A stretch of DNA of 64,000 bases from Salvia splendens (GCF_004379255.2 NC_056046.1:806001-870000); one strand, 5' to 3'; positions 12,001-23,870 are shown, numbered from the stretch's first letter. Notes: generated from the sequence alone by a model not told the origin. Made by a program: numbers and translations.

Positions 12001-13610
12001 CACCTCCTCCTAGTCGAAAGAGGCCCTCTATTTGCCACGAACTAAACACCAGCGTCGCAAATGGGACCTTCATAAAAAAAGAAGAGAACGAACTTGTGTT
12101 ATCCAACGGAGTCACCTTGCCAAGTATGACTCATAGACGAAGAATCAAGATAGCCGCCTTGAGGCCAATCCCTCACCTTCGTCACCAAAAGATGCTTCCG
12201 TTTTCTAGAATATCGGAGGCAGATGTGCACAATGGAGGCCCAGTGAAGGCTAACTTGCCTCCTCCGCCAAAACATAATGCTGGGACGACACCAGCCTCCC
12301 ACCGGAAATCAACTTCAACTTCATTAGCTAAGCAGGTCATATCTTTAAATCCTCTCCCTCTAAAGAAGCATGGTTGTGGGAGAAGCCCGTTGCACGTGTG
12401 CTCTGAGGTAAATTGCTCTTCAATGTAAATATTGCCATTCGTCTCTATTTTGATTTTCGCTGTTTTCATCGTTCTGCTTCTTGTTTTCCGAAGGAGGAGT
12501 TTCTCAAGGATGTGATGCAATTCCTCATCCTTCGGGGGCATACTCGTCTTATCCCTCAAGGGGGCATTGCCGAGTTCCCAGATGCCATACTGAATGCAAA
12601 GCGCCTCGACCTATTTAACCTGTACCGGGAGGTGAGACTCCTCTCTAGTAATGCTTATTGAAGGATCAGAATCGTAACAATCAGTAGCTAGTTTGATGAA
12701 GCTTGTCGGCTCGTGATCAGGTTGTCACACGAGGGGGTTTCCACGTCGGGAATGGCATTAACTGGAAAGGACAGGTTTTCTCAAAGATGCGCAATCACAC
12801 GGTCACCAATAGAATGACTGTATGTCCCAAAACTCGATTTCTTGATTTTGATACTTTTATGTGTTTTTTCCTACTTAAACTCGGTGTTCATTCGTTTCTT
12901 GAACCAGGGGGTTGGAAATACGCTCAAACGGCACTATGAAACTTACCTTTTAGAATACGAATTGGCTCACGACGATGTGGATGGCGAGTGCTGCTTATTA
13001 TGCCACAGGTTCTTCCACAGTCCCCCTATTTCTCTTTTCTTGATTTTTCATAACACACGCACACATGCCTTCTACGGACTTTTGCCCTTGAGTCGATCAC
13101 CAAACCTCGATATATCTAAAATATCCGCCAATTGCCACTACTCACCCCGATTTCTCTTTTCTAAAATATGCACACACTCGCCTTCGTGTGTGTACGAAGC
13201 ACTACACTTTTTTTAACAGTTGAGTCGAGCATTGTCGATGCTTTGTGACGTGCACACAGAGCTATTGTGGATTTTGTGTAACCCTTGAGTCGGTCACTAA
13301 TGCTCGACATTTTTAAACATTCACCAGTAGCGCGCCGGGAGATTGGGTCAACTGTGGTTTGTGCGGGGAGTGGGCGCATTTCGGCTGCGACCAACGCCCC
13401 GGTTTGGGCGCCTTCAAAGTAACATCTCAAATCCTCAATGACCAAACTCATTGTTTATGGTATTATTGGTTATATTTTTCTTAAAAATACAATTTCTTGA
13501 ATTTTTTTTAGGATTATGCCAAGACAGATGGACTGGAATACATATGCCCACAATGCAGTGTTTCAAATTACAAGAAAAGGATGAACAAATCAGGAAATGG
13601 ATATTCTTGA
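9002..13610 (+). CDS. ARID-PHD domain protein (AT-rich interactive domain-containing protein 4-like)
   Basis: This is a putative chromatin or DNA-binding protein of the nucleus. Fifteen exons join in frame: 9002-9151, 9237-9425, 10059-10112, 10245-10333, 10487-10763, 10850-10906, 11029-11060, 11271-11406, 11516-11689, 11808-12407, 12494-12631, 12721-12819, 12908-13008, 13328-13418 and 13512-13610. They give 761 residues. The start at MFHTQGALKHTCNLLAV is preferred over the ATG 48 bases upstream from memory of the family's N-terminus. The ARID spans about residues 587-690 (EEFLKDVMQFLILRGHTRL, YREVVTRGGFHVG, LKRHYETYLLEYE). A PHD-type finger follows at about 693-745, with CLLCH, CGLCGEWAHFGC and a final CPQC. 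Residues 400-580 are Pro/Ser/Lys-rich linker. The frame is intact throughout, and every border is GT-AG. Confidence 0.9.
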
Positions 13611-16600
13611 GTCTTTCCATAATTCTTTATGACCCCACATATTTTGGGTTATTACATTCTACTCTATTTTGTGTGGAGAAAATGTATTTTCCCCTCCCAT
13701 TTTACTGCAGAGATGTTTCGAGTTTGCAGAGAAGACCCGCGGAAAGGGGTGAAATGCAGAATATTGAATACATGGTGGGGAGGAAAATGTAATTTGGGGA
13801 AAATTTTAGGTGGTAGGAAGTGCTCCCAAGAGAGGAAATTTGTGGGGGCTAATTAGATATAATAGCCAAAATTGGTTGCTTAATTTGTAATTATATGGTT
13901 TTTGAGCCAAGATATTTGTAGCTTTTGTAGTTTTATGGAAAATGTTATTTACCTATCTTTTGCAATTGCACTTGATAGAAACCACTCTCTAAGTTAGGAA
14001 GATTTCTCTTTTGGTGAATTATATTTGGAGTATTTATTTTAGTGGGTACCTGAGTATAATTTTCGAAAGTATATATACTGTATGAAATGATGAACTTCTC
14101 TCCTTTATCATTTCTAAAGATTTTGGGTTAGCATTTCTTATAATTTCACAAGGTTGCTTCTCCTCCTCATTCATCAATTTGTGTGAGAAAAAGATGAAAA
14201 GTTATTATTAATAACTAAGATATGCCATTAATGACTATAATTTTGAGGGAGTTAAGTAGTATAGTAGATCATTGTAAAGTAACTAGTATGTAAGATTATC
14301 TCATATGAATATTTCAAATCAAACTAATACTTCCTCCTCAGTTTCATAGTAATTGAGTCGTATTTCTATAGTAATTGAGTCGTATTCTTTAGGGGTGTCA
14401 ATGTTACTTGAGTTGGTCATTCTATCTTTTTGCAAAAGTTCATCTTTTTAATCTCTTACACTACTCAACTCTATTATATTTTTGTTTATTTCTTTCATTT
14501 AGTCTCTACATAATTCACTAATTATTATTTTCATTTTTCCTATGTGGCCAAGAGAAATGTCTTACTAATCCGAAGTATTAATTTTTAGTTATATAAAATT
14601 AAAACAAATTATGAATATGCTACGAAAGTATGAAAGCAATCTTACATAAGTTTTTACGATGGTTTTAATTGTGGATCGATAAAAAGGAGGATGCAAACAC
14701 ATTTCGTTTACTTTTTTTTCCAAAAAAATAAGAACAATTATTGACACACACAAACAAAAGTAGATAAATTTAATTATTAACATGCTTTCAAAAAACTTAA
14801 GGGCATACTATTGTAATGATTAAAGTTGTAGTTTGAGTTTGAAATCCTACTTTAAGGGGCCTTCAAAGTTATATCTTTATGGATCTATATTCCCATATAA
14901 TATAAGTCCCCACACTATTAAATCAAGGCTTTAATTTATGTAAGTCCCACCTCTAGTCTGTCTATGGAAATAAAAAATGAAAATTCTATATTTGACTATA
15001 TCCACCCCCCATTTACTTGGCAAGACCCATCATAACTTGAGGTTTTATATTTTTGTTTGTGGACTACTACAAATAAGTGGGAAATTTAAATAAATCAGAC
15101 ACAAAAGCTATCTGTGTTTCTTCTCATACAATAGTTAAAGCATAATATTTGTTTTATACATTAATGTTTATTGCTAACTTTTACTACGGTAATATGATGA
15201 CATTTTGAATATAAGTTAGCATTTTTCTTGGTGCTTGTAAGTTGTAACTGTAAAGGGTGACCAAAAAGTATATTTCCACTGCAATAGCCAATAACAGTCA
15301 AATATTTTTTAATAAGTATGTTCATTTGTAAAAAAATTGACATAATTCCAAATTCATAATCTAAAAATCAGAATATCTTGGAAATCATAATAATTTACAA
15401 AATTGATAAGAGAGACTACTTCGTCCATATGAATAGAAGTCTTATTATTTTTTTTAATACTACAAATTTTAAGGAATGTTAATTGAAAAAATTAATAAAA
15501 TATGAAAACTACTTATTCTCTATGCTTCGTAATAAAAGTGAGATACGACTCTATTAATATTATGTCCAAATTATTTTTTAATTATACTATATATTTGCAC
15601 GACATCCATCTATATACACTTCAACACTGTTTCACATTAATATAAAGATTCATGATTTAACATAATTATTTTTTAATCAAGAGTTAACATAATCTAAAAG
15701 TAGAAATATACTAGATTGATATTGATGTGCGCATCAAGTGGATTTATCACATGCAGATTAAATTTGATTTCAATGTTGTTTATTTATACAGTTATTAAAT
15801 TTGAATTCAGTTTTTTGTTTTCGTAGTAATTGGAACTAATATCAGTGGGGGAGTGTAATCTACAAATACTCCTTTTTTTTTATGGCCGACTATCTTTATA
15901 TTTTGGTAAAATATAGTATCACTATATATTTTTTTATACTTAGAACTATTTACTTATTATTGGTGAAAAAAACAAAGTTTTTGTAACTTAGGCATCCCGT
16001 GAATATTATACTGTAGCTGTACTTTTTTCCTTTTTTTTGCCAACTTTTATCCTTCAAAAAGAAAATTAACATAAGCTAGTCTCATTTTCATAATTATATT
16101 TTTGAATATGCGCTTATCACATATCATCAAAATCAAAATGAGCAAGGAATTGAACAAAATAAAAGAGATCGACATATGCATCTGAAAAATAAAATTAAAC
16201 CTTAATTCTAAAGTATTAAGCCGGATCTTATTGCATATGGGTTCAACGACAACTCCAAAGATCTACTCCAATTTTTTCTACCCTCAAAATTATTCATTAT
16301 AATTGGGATTAAGCACTCAAAATTTGAATTATTGAGAACTTGAGAATTCAAGCATAAAAATAAAAAAGGAAAATATGTTTCCTTTCATAATTAGACAGCA
16401 ACTACATTTCATTTTTATGTTCCCCTTCAAAATTCAACTTTTACCTTTTCATCAATAATTTTGCCCTTTACAAAGCCAATAGATGATTTTTAAAGCTGAA
16501 CAAATGTAGGCATAAAAATAGAGCCTATTTATTAACGAGTTTAAGTTGTGTAACACCAAAACCAAATAAATAAACATTAGAGAGGCTTTTCATGTCCATT

Positions 16601-16943
16601 TCCCTAATTTTAGCTTATGCAATTTTGTTATTTTAAATATATTTTATAAAAACAAGAATAACAATAACAACTTACATACAAATTGCAACTGTTTGATTTG
16701 AAACTTTCACTTTTTTAACTTGGGTCCCATTTTCATTTTATGACTTTTTTTGGTTGTATCCTCTTTTTGACTCTACACAAACCACAAATAATCTGAGACA
16801 TTTTAAATTGAATTAATAGAATATCATCTAATGCTTGACGTGTCAAATTTGATATTTCATAATAAATAAAAACTTAATTTTGAAGCTAATGTAAAATAAG
16901 CTAAATAAATACGAAATCTATATATATATATATATGCGTTATA
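13611..16943. other. AT-rich intergenic region with MITE fragments
   Basis: About 3.3 kb without a recognisable gene. Near 14330-14580 is a small MITE-like block that opens with 'acttcctcctcagtttcata', contains a short duplicated 'atagtaattgagtcgtatt', and closes with a weakly matching inverted end. Another fragment with 'gagactacttcgtccatatg' and 'cgtaataaaagtgagatacg' lies at about 15415-15560. The rest is simple AT-rich DNA. Confidence 0.5.
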
Positions 16944-18164
16944 ATGATAACCCATATTTATGTGATAACTTATAACTAAATCTCCACCACACATTATTAA
17001 AATATGTGGTCTAGATTTAATCTAACAAAACTATCATTTTATCAAATAAAACTATCATATTTCGGATATATTAAGGGCAAAATTATCATTTCGTTATAAA
17101 ATTGGGTGGGCAGCACTGGCTAGACTCGGAGCGGCAACAGTTGTTCGGTAGTTCCGGGTGGTTTCGGAACAAGGAGATGGCAGCAACGGTGTTTCTAACG
17201 CCGGTGATGGCATTGTCTGAAGTCAACGAAAGAGAGAGAAGATGAGACGGTGGCAGATGCAACCACACGAGCAGCAGCGCGTCGTAATAACGGACAGCAG
17301 CGACGCCTTGGAGAAGAGATCAGCAGCGGCTGACCCGGCAGCGATGACGCCTGCAACACTTTGACAGCAGCAGCGCTGTGAAGGAGACGAGGGAAAGATA
17401 GGGTGGTGACGGCGGCGCAGAATTTGATGAAGGAGAGGATATCAGCGGTGGCTTGGCGTGAGATCGAGGGAGAGGGATTTGGGGCAGCATCGTGGAGGAG
17501 AAGAAGAAGAAGAAGAAGAGGCAAAATTGGTGGTTGTAATAGTAACTTGTATGACTTGATACTAGTGTTTTGTAATAGTGGTTTCGAATATAATCACCCA
17601 AGATTATCATTTTATCAGTCTGAAGTATCATTTTATCTGCTGCAAGTATCATTTTGTCATTTTATAGGTCAGAAGTATCATTTTATCTGCTGCGAGTATC
17701 ATTTTGTCATTTTATAGGTCAGAAGTATCATTTTATCTGCTGTGAGTATCATTTTATCATTTTATCATTTTTGTTTTGTAATAGTGGTTTCGAATATAAT
17801 CACCCAAGATTATCATTTAATCAGTCAGAAGTATCATTTTATCTGTTGCAAGTATCATTTTGTCATTTTATAGGTCAGAAGTATCATTTTATCTGCTGCG
17901 AGTATCATTTTACCATTTTATAGGTAAGAAGTATCATTTTATCTGCTGTGAGTATCATTTTATCATTTTATTTGCTGCGAGAATCGAACGGAGAGAGGGG
18001 GAAAGAATGAAGCGAAACTCAGAAATTAAATGAGGGAAATGACAGTTTTACCCTCTGCACGTTTTTTATGAAGGAAAGCTTAGTTTGAATCTGAACCACA
18101 TAATTAGAAAATATGTGTGGTCCAGATTTGGTTATAGGGTTATCACACAAATTGAGGGTTATCA
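16944..18164. mobile_element. Non-autonomous DNA transposon with long terminal inverted repeats (Mutator-like?)
   Basis: The first ~75 bases (atgataacccatatttatgt...) match the reverse complement of the last ~75 (end ...gggttatcat). Shared blocks include 'ataaccc', 'tgtgataac', 'ataac-aaatct', 'ccacacat' and 'atgtggt-tagat'. The interior holds a GC-rich, low-complexity section (17100-17520) that may be captured gene sequence, and a nested minisatellite (17567-17975). I see no transposase frame. Terminal repeats this long suggest a Mutator-like origin, but the AT-rich flanks do not allow a target-site duplication to be identified. Confidence 0.65.
17567..17975 (+). repeat. Two-level minisatellite (about 50 bp within about 206 bp)
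   Basis: A ~50-base unit built from 'agtatcattttatctgctg' plus 'gagtatcattttgtcatttt' and 'ataggtcaga' repeats several times. The whole block, starting with 'gttttgtaatagtggtttcg', is itself duplicated with an offset of 206 bases (17567 and 17773). The copies differ by point changes only. The array lies inside the inverted-repeat transposon. The small open frames across it reflect its repeat structure, not a gene. Confidence 0.85.
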
Positions 18165-18223
18165 TATGATCATCTCCCTATAATAGGGATATATATAGGT
18201 ATATATATATATATATACACTAT

Positions 18224-18543
18224 GGATTGTATTCAAATCCTTTTTCCATATTTTCTCCTATTTCCTTCTTGATCTCAGCCCCACGATTTTGTCATCCGAC
18301 GGTTAGATTGATGCCACGTGTCATTTAATAATGCAGATTTTCAGTTAAATAATGCACAACGACTAATAATGCACCATTATAGTGTAATAATGCAGATTTT
18401 CAGTTGAATAATGCACACCGACTAATAATGCATCATTATAGTGTAATAATGCAGATCATCTGGACCGTTGATGAATGTGATCTAACGATCCAGATTAAGA
18501 AGGAACTTAAATCTAATGGGAGAAAAGGAGTTTAACACTACCG
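18224..18543. mobile_element. Small Mutator-like MITE with 10-bp target-site duplication
   Basis: The element is flanked on both sides by 'tatacactat' (18214-18223 and 18544-18553). Its ends are imperfect inverted repeats: left 'aaatcctttttccatatttt...ttccttcttgatct', right the complement with 'agattaagaaggaac' and 'gagaaaaggagttt'. A 10-bp duplication fits the Mutator superfamily. Inside, a ~59-base unit beginning 'taataatgcagattttcagt' is present twice (about 18328-18445). Confidence 0.7.
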
Positions 18544-18812
18544 TATACACTATATTATAATTATTATTATAATTTTTTTATTCTTTTGGTTAGTGGGAGG
18601 GAGGAAGTCCATAGTTTAAAGGACTACGCTTTGATTGCCGGAATTAAACGACAAACGAATATGTCTTGTTTCACTCAACAACTATTGCAGCACACGTGAC
18701 AATCAATTAGTACTAAAATTTAGCCTCACTTATGCATACTATTATTTTATTTTTGTAAATTTTCATTTCTTAAAGTACTTATATTATATTACTACTACAA
18801 GATAACGCATTA

Positions 18813-19118
18813 GGGTATTCACTATAAGGCGGACACGCCCAATAGCCCTGCCCCAGTTTTTGTTCAAAGCCCCAATTTTGTTGTCCACATGCCCAAAATT
18901 CTATTTCCGTCACTATAGTGGACACCTCCAATAGCCCCTAAATTCCAAATACAAAATTCTACATTTTCACAGCCGCGTCCTCGCCTCGAACGCGGCTATC
19001 CCGTGTCCGCCTCCCCAATAGCCCCCAAAAGTTGTCCGCCCACCTTCCCCACTATAGCCGCCCGCCCACCGCCCGCCCACCGCCCCCAGACGCCGTGTCC
19101 TACCCATAGTGGACACTC
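18813..19118. mobile_element. PIF/Harbinger (Tourist-like) MITE with TTA target-site duplication
   Basis: TTA flanks both ends (18810-18812 and 19119-19121). The left end gggtattcactataaggcgg and the right end (reverse complement gagtgtccactatgggtagg) form terminal inverted repeats. The interior is GC-rich with repeated 'cgcccaccgcccgcccaccg'. The TTA duplication is typical of the PIF/Harbinger superfamily. Confidence 0.75.
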
Positions 19119-19121
19119 TTA

Positions 19122-20024
19122 GCTTTGCCTGCCTAAAAGTGTAATTCTCATGTGATAACATGGCTCGTCCCTTTCACAATAAATCACACGATAAATAGTA
19201 CTAGTAATGTAGAATAAACTAAAATGCTAGTAATTAAATATTATTACAAGATTGTACCTTACGCAATAGAAATTGATACATATCACCATCAAGTTACCAA
19301 ATTCATACATATGGGATTTAGGAATAGATTTATGCATAACTTAATTTAGCCCAAAAATTGATAGTGAACTAACCGCCAAAATGAATTGTTTGTTCCCCAT
19401 AAATCTATTATTGGATAAAGAAGCATAGATGCATTCAATTAAATAATTATTTCACATTATAAGCTATACAAGCATTCAATTAAATAATTGATAATTCACA
19501 TTATGAGCTATACAAACATGAATGTTTCACATTAGCATGTGACTAGTATCTCATAAATAATACTAATAATAAATAAATGAAATTGAACTTTTTTTACGTC
19601 AAGTCAAGCCCACACTTACAAATGATCAAAAAATAGAGGAATATCTATAGACAAAGAGTAAGAGAAACATACCCAATAATTTACGTTCATCATATAGAAC
19701 TCAAGTTTTGATAATAAGTACTCCCCTCCAACTTTTAACAAATTAATAAATCACTAATAATAAGATATATTTTGATAAAGTATTATAATAATTAAATTTC
19801 ATAGATTAAATTGTTCGATTAATTATCGTACATTTTTGGGACAACTTAATTTTAATCAATTAGAATAAATAATGACGATTAAATCCCACTTTGAATCTCA
19901 GCCGTTGATTCAAAATATCCATCATTAGAGTGCAGTCATCCAGCTCACAGTGTGGTCACCTTCTCCAAAATTCCCAACCCCATAAATCCTCACACAACTG
20001 AAGCTGCATGAATCTGGACCTCCA
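19122..20024. other. Upstream region of the subtilase gene
   Basis: AT-rich DNA without a gene. A ~40-base segment with 'gcattcaattaaataatt' and 'cacattat-agctatacaa' is repeated at about 19431 and 19470. The last 150 bases should contain the promoter and leader of the subtilase; the best TATA-like element (cataaatc near 19981) is very close to the start codon, so the true core promoter is uncertain. Confidence 0.4.
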
Positions 20025-22373
20025 ATGGCGATTTCTCCTCTCTCTACATTCTCTTTCTTAATCTCGCTCCTTTTCATGGCCTCCTCCGCGCTCAATCCGC
20101 CGGAGTATCGGAAAACCTTCATCGTTCGCGTCCAGCGCGACGCGAAGCCCTCGGTTTACCCCAGGCACAATCACTGGTACGAATCGACGCTGAGATCTAT
20201 CTCCACCGCCTCTGACTCTGCCGATGCGACCTCTGGACGGGTGCTCCACTCGTACGACAACGTCTTCCACGGATTCGCGGCGGAGCTGTCGGCAATTGAA
20301 GTGGAGAAGGTGAGGAGCTCGCCTGGAGTGATTGCGGTGCTGCCGGAGCAGGTGAGGCACTTGCACACCACTCGATCGCCGGAGTTTCTAGGGTTGAAGA
20401 CGGGGAATAGTGCTGGATTGTTGAAGGAGTCGGATTTCGGGTCGGATCTCGTCATTGGAGTCATCGATACGGGGATCTGGCCGGAGAGGGAGAGCTTCAA
20501 TGATCGGGATTTAGGTCCGCCGCCGGCGAAGTGGAGGGGAAAATGCGTTGCTGGTGAGAAATTTCCGGCGAACTTGTGTAATCGGAAGTTGATCGGAGCT
20601 AGGTATTTCTGCAGCGGTTACGAAGCGAGTAATGGAAAAATGAATGAAACGACGGAGTTTCGATCTCCGAGAGATTCAGACGGACACGGCACCCACACAG
20701 CCTCAATTGCCGCCGGGAGGTACGTTTTTCCGGCGTCGACTCTCGGCTATGCCCGCGGCGTAGCCTCGGGGATGGCGCCAAAGGCGCGCCTCGCTGCTTA
20801 CAAAGTGTGCTGGAACGCCGGATGCTATGATTCCGACATCCTAGCGGCATTCGACGCCGCCGTAGCCGACGGCGTCGATGTAATTTCCCTGAGCGTCGGT
20901 GGAGTGGTGGTGCCGTACTATCTCGACGCCATAGCAATCGGAGCTTTCAGTGCTTCGGACGCCGGCGTTTTCGTCTCCGCCTCCGCCGGAAACGGCGGCC
21001 CCGGCGGATTGACGGTCACAAATGTCGCGCCGTGGGTCACTACCGTCGGTGCGGGGACAATCGACCGCGATTTCCCGGCGGTCGTCAAGCTTGGGAACGG
21101 AAGGAAGATATCCGGCGTCAGCATCTACGGCGGTCCGGCGCTGGCGCACGATAAGCTCTACCCGCTAATCTACGCCGGGAGCGAAGGAAGCGATGGATAC
21201 TCTTCCTCCCTCTGTTTGGATGGCTCGTTAGATCCTAATGTGGTGAAAGGGAAAATCGTTTTGTGCGACAGAGGGATTAATTCGAGGGCAGTGAAAGGCG
21301 AAGTTGTGAAGAAAGCCGGCGGCGTCGGTATGATTTTAGCTAATGGAGTTTTCGACGGCGAGGGATTGGTGGCGGATTGCCACGTGCTTCCGGCGACGGC
21401 GGTGGGGGCGGTGGCCGGTGATGTAATCAGAAAATACATCCAATCCGCCGAGAAATCGAAATCTCCGGCGAAGGCCACAATCATATTCCGTGGAACTCGG
21501 CTAAACGTAGCTCCGGCACCGGTCGTAGCTGCCTTCTCGGCCCGCGGTCCGAATCCAGAAACTCCGGAGATCCTGAAGCCCGATTTGATCGCCCCGGGCC
21601 TGAACATCCTTGCGGCTTGGCCCGACAACGTCGGGCCAAGCGGCATTGCTTCGGACAAGCGAAGCACGGAGTTCAACATACTCTCCGGGACATCGATGGC
21701 GTGCCCCCACGTCTCCGGCCTTGCCGCCTTGCTGAAGGCGGCGCACCCGGAGTGGAGCCCCGCCGCCATCAGGTCGGCCCTGATGACAACGGCGTACAGC
21801 CACGACAGCCGCGGGGAGACAATGCTGGACGAATCCACCGGCAACGCATCCACCGTGATGGACTACGGCGCCGGCCACGTCCACCCCCAGAAGGCCATGG
21901 ATCCCGGCCTCGTCTACGACATCTCCTCCTACGGCTACGTCGACTTCCTCTGCAGTTCTAATTACACGGCGAAGAACATTCAGGTGGTGACGAGAAAGCC
22001 GGCGGCGGTTTGCCGGCGGCGCCGCGCCCACATTGGGAATTTGAATTATCCCACATTGGCGGCAGTGTTCCAGCAGTATGGAAAGCATAGGCTTTCCACA
22101 CATTTCATCAGGACGGTGACGAACGTAGGCGATCCGGATTCCGTCTACACCGTGAAGATCCGGGCTCCGGCGGGGGTGGTGGTGACGGTGGCGCCGGAGC
22201 GGCTGGCGTTCAGGAGGATGGGGCAGAAGCTGAATTTCCTGGTGAGGGTACGGACGGAGGCGATGAAGCTGTCTCCCGGGAGCTCGGTGGTGAGGAGTGG
22301 GTCGATCTCGTGGTCGGACGGGAAGAGGGATGTGAGGAGCGCGGTGGTGGTGACATTGCAGCAGCCTCTTTAA
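20025..22373 (+). CDS. Subtilisin-like serine protease, SBT1 class
   Basis: This is a secreted pro-protease of the plant subtilase family (MEROPS S8), normally acting in the cell wall or apoplast. The single exon encodes 782 residues, a typical length. A hydrophobic signal peptide spans residues 1-22. The inhibitor I9 prodomain covers about 31-115. The catalytic domain carries D148 (VIGVIDTGIWPE), H221 (DSDGHGTHTAS), the oxyanion N323 (ASAGNGGPGG) and S557 (LSGTSMACPHVSG). A PA-type insert lies at about 365-475, and the C-terminal fibronectin-III-like domain at about 670-780. No key residue is missing. The lack of introns and the high GC of the coding region are usual for SBT1 genes. It resembles SBT1.4-type enzymes, but the exact ortholog is a guess. 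Confidence 0.96.
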   Translation: MAISPLSTFSFLISLLFMASSALNPPEYRKTFIVRVQRDAKPSVYPRHNHWYESTLRSISTASDSADATSGRVLHSYDNVFHGFAAELSAIEVEKVRSSPGVIAVLPEQVRHLHTTRSPEFLGLKTGNSAGLLKESDFGSDLVIGVIDTGIWPERESFNDRDLGPPPAKWRGKCVAGEKFPANLCNRKLIGARYFCSGYEASNGKMNETTEFRSPRDSDGHGTHTASIAAGRYVFPASTLGYARGVASGMAPKARLAAYKVCWNAGCYDSDILAAFDAAVADGVDVISLSVGGVVVPYYLDAIAIGAFSASDAGVFVSASAGNGGPGGLTVTNVAPWVTTVGAGTIDRDFPAVVKLGNGRKISGVSIYGGPALAHDKLYPLIYAGSEGSDGYSSSLCLDGSLDPNVVKGKIVLCDRGINSRAVKGEVVKKAGGVGMILANGVFDGEGLVADCHVLPATAVGAVAGDVIRKYIQSAEKSKSPAKATIIFRGTRLNVAPAPVVAAFSARGPNPETPEILKPDLIAPGLNILAAWPDNVGPSGIASDKRSTEFNILSGTSMACPHVSGLAALLKAAHPEWSPAAIRSALMTTAYSHDSRGETMLDESTGNASTVMDYGAGHVHPQKAMDPGLVYDISSYGYVDFLCSSNYTAKNIQVVTRKPAAVCRRRRAHIGNLNYPTLAAVFQQYGKHRLSTHFIRTVTNVGDPDSVYTVKIRAPAGVVVTVAPERLAFRRMGQKLNFLVRVRTEAMKLSPGSSVVRSGSISWSDGKRDVRSAVVVTLQQPL

Positions 22374-23399
22374 TCAAGATTCTTAATGAAATTGAAGGGA
22401 TGTTTTGATCAAGTTGGTTTGGTTTGGTGGTGATGAATTGATGATTATCAATGTGAGGATGTGTTAATTATGATGATGGAAGGGAAGGAATGGGGAGAGA
22501 GGGAGATCTCTTTCTTGGTGAGAGAAAAAGGGTTGGATTTGGTGTATGGAGGTGTTGATGGTGGTGGTGGTGTGGTGATGAAGATGGAAGTGTTTTGTAA
22601 AAAAGAAATAGGGTAATGTTGGTGGAGGTGTACAAGATTATAAAAAAGTGATCATAATTCATGATCCTCTTGTGTTTATGAAATTATGTAGATGGGAAAT
22701 GCCTTATTCCAGTCACAATCTTTACTTGATTTTACTGGACTAAAAAATCATGAAACTAAAAATGAAGTCATGGTATTTAAAATGGTGGTCTTAATTTGCA
22801 AAAAGTTTGTCAAGTTTGAGGTTTTTCTGATTTAGTAAAATCGTTTCAAGAATATAGGAGTATACTAGTACTACTATAAGTTTGGAGCTTTTTGCTCCAA
22901 ATCATAAAAATAAAATCATTGCAAATTAATTATTGTTGATGATTTGGGTGCTGCTTTTTATGATATGAGATGCACATAATTTTGTATTTCATCGATGAAC
23001 AAAGTTAAATTTCAAACTGATAAGTTTCAGCTGTTTACAAACATCATGTTAAAAGGAGGCACCCCCCATGTTGAATGCTATTTATGCTCCACCAACTTGC
23101 AATGAATTTTGTTATACACATGGTCATAAAATAATTTTGTTTACTTCAATACAAGACAAATAATTTTGTTATACACATGGTCATAAAATAAATTGTTGCA
23201 TCTAGTATATGTAGACAAATTATCAAATCTTAATTCTAGTTTCCGAGTTATGGAGTGATCAGAAATGAAATTATATGATTTACAATTCGTATGGTAACGA
23301 TGTCTTGTTCCATGTTAATTGGAATATATTAGATTCATCACATTGAAAATTTTGACAGAAAATTATTTCTTTCCATTTTATTCATATTTCTAAAATTGA
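22374..23399. other. Subtilase 3' flank and intergenic DNA
   Basis: No gene is seen. Purine-rich sequence after the stop codon probably forms the subtilase 3' UTR (open frames on the other strand there are low-complexity). A short direct duplication of 'attttgttatacacatggtc' plus ten following bases occurs at about 23107 and 23163. Confidence 0.5.
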
Positions 23400-23870
23400 G
23401 GCGCACATTAACCCAATATTTTTTTTTATGGTTTTCTATTAAAAGGAAATGTCTCATTGAAATAAAACAATAATGATTTTTTCCAGCCCAATTGTAGTGG
23501 TCTAAAGGCCATCCACCAGTGTAAATTGGGCTGAATAAACCTTTCTAGTGGCCCAACTAAATACCATAGAGGCCTAAAGCGTAGTTTTCTTAGCCATATG
23601 GAGTAGCATATAGCGGCTGTTTAAGGACAAAAACAAAGTATCTTAGTATCATACCCCATCAATAGTAGTGTAATCATACTCATGCAAAATAAAATTACAC
23701 GTGATAGATATATGATTATATCGGAAAAGCAAAAGCAAAAGCAAAAGCAAAAGCGAAAGAGAGAGAGTTGTTGCTTGATAGTTTGCTAATAGTAGTAGAA
23801 GTTTTGTGTGATTCCGTTTTGAAAAGAGTAATCCTTCATGTACCTATTAAATAGGAGTACCTTATACTTT
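23400..23870 (+). repeat. Orphan copy of the DC1-gene upstream region (copy 1)
   Basis: This block is similar to the DNA just upstream of the DC1 gene at 24756. Shared anchors are 'cagcccaattgtagtgg', 'gggctgaat', 'ggcccaactaaataccatag', 'ctaaagc', 'atgattatatcggaaaagca' and a purine-rich tract, here (AAAAGC)n. It ends with 'gaagttttgtgtgattc', which recurs near 28830. No DC1 coding sequence follows, so it looks like the leftover 5' flank of a lost gene copy. A separate MITE fragment (tactctctccatccctcaga) starts at about 23970. Confidence 0.7.

Noticed and set aside
17086..17923. Open frames on both strands, some with Leu, Ser or repeated 'SFYLLQVSFCHFIGQKYHF' residues
   Set aside because: They are translations of GC-rich low-complexity DNA and of the minisatellite inside a transposon. 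No domain is visible.
17567..17975. CRISPR-like array
   Set aside because: The repeats have no unique spacers, unit and spacing vary, and the host is a plant; it is a minisatellite.
20058..22103. Long antisense frames of 100-227 codons across the subtilase
   Set aside because: They are shadows caused by the GC-rich codon use of the subtilase gene; none resembles a protein family.
23727..23768. Telomere-like or centromeric repeat at the (AAAAGC)n run
   Set aside because: The unit is not a telomere motif, the run is short, and it lies at the same place as other purine tracts in the duplicated DC1 flanks.
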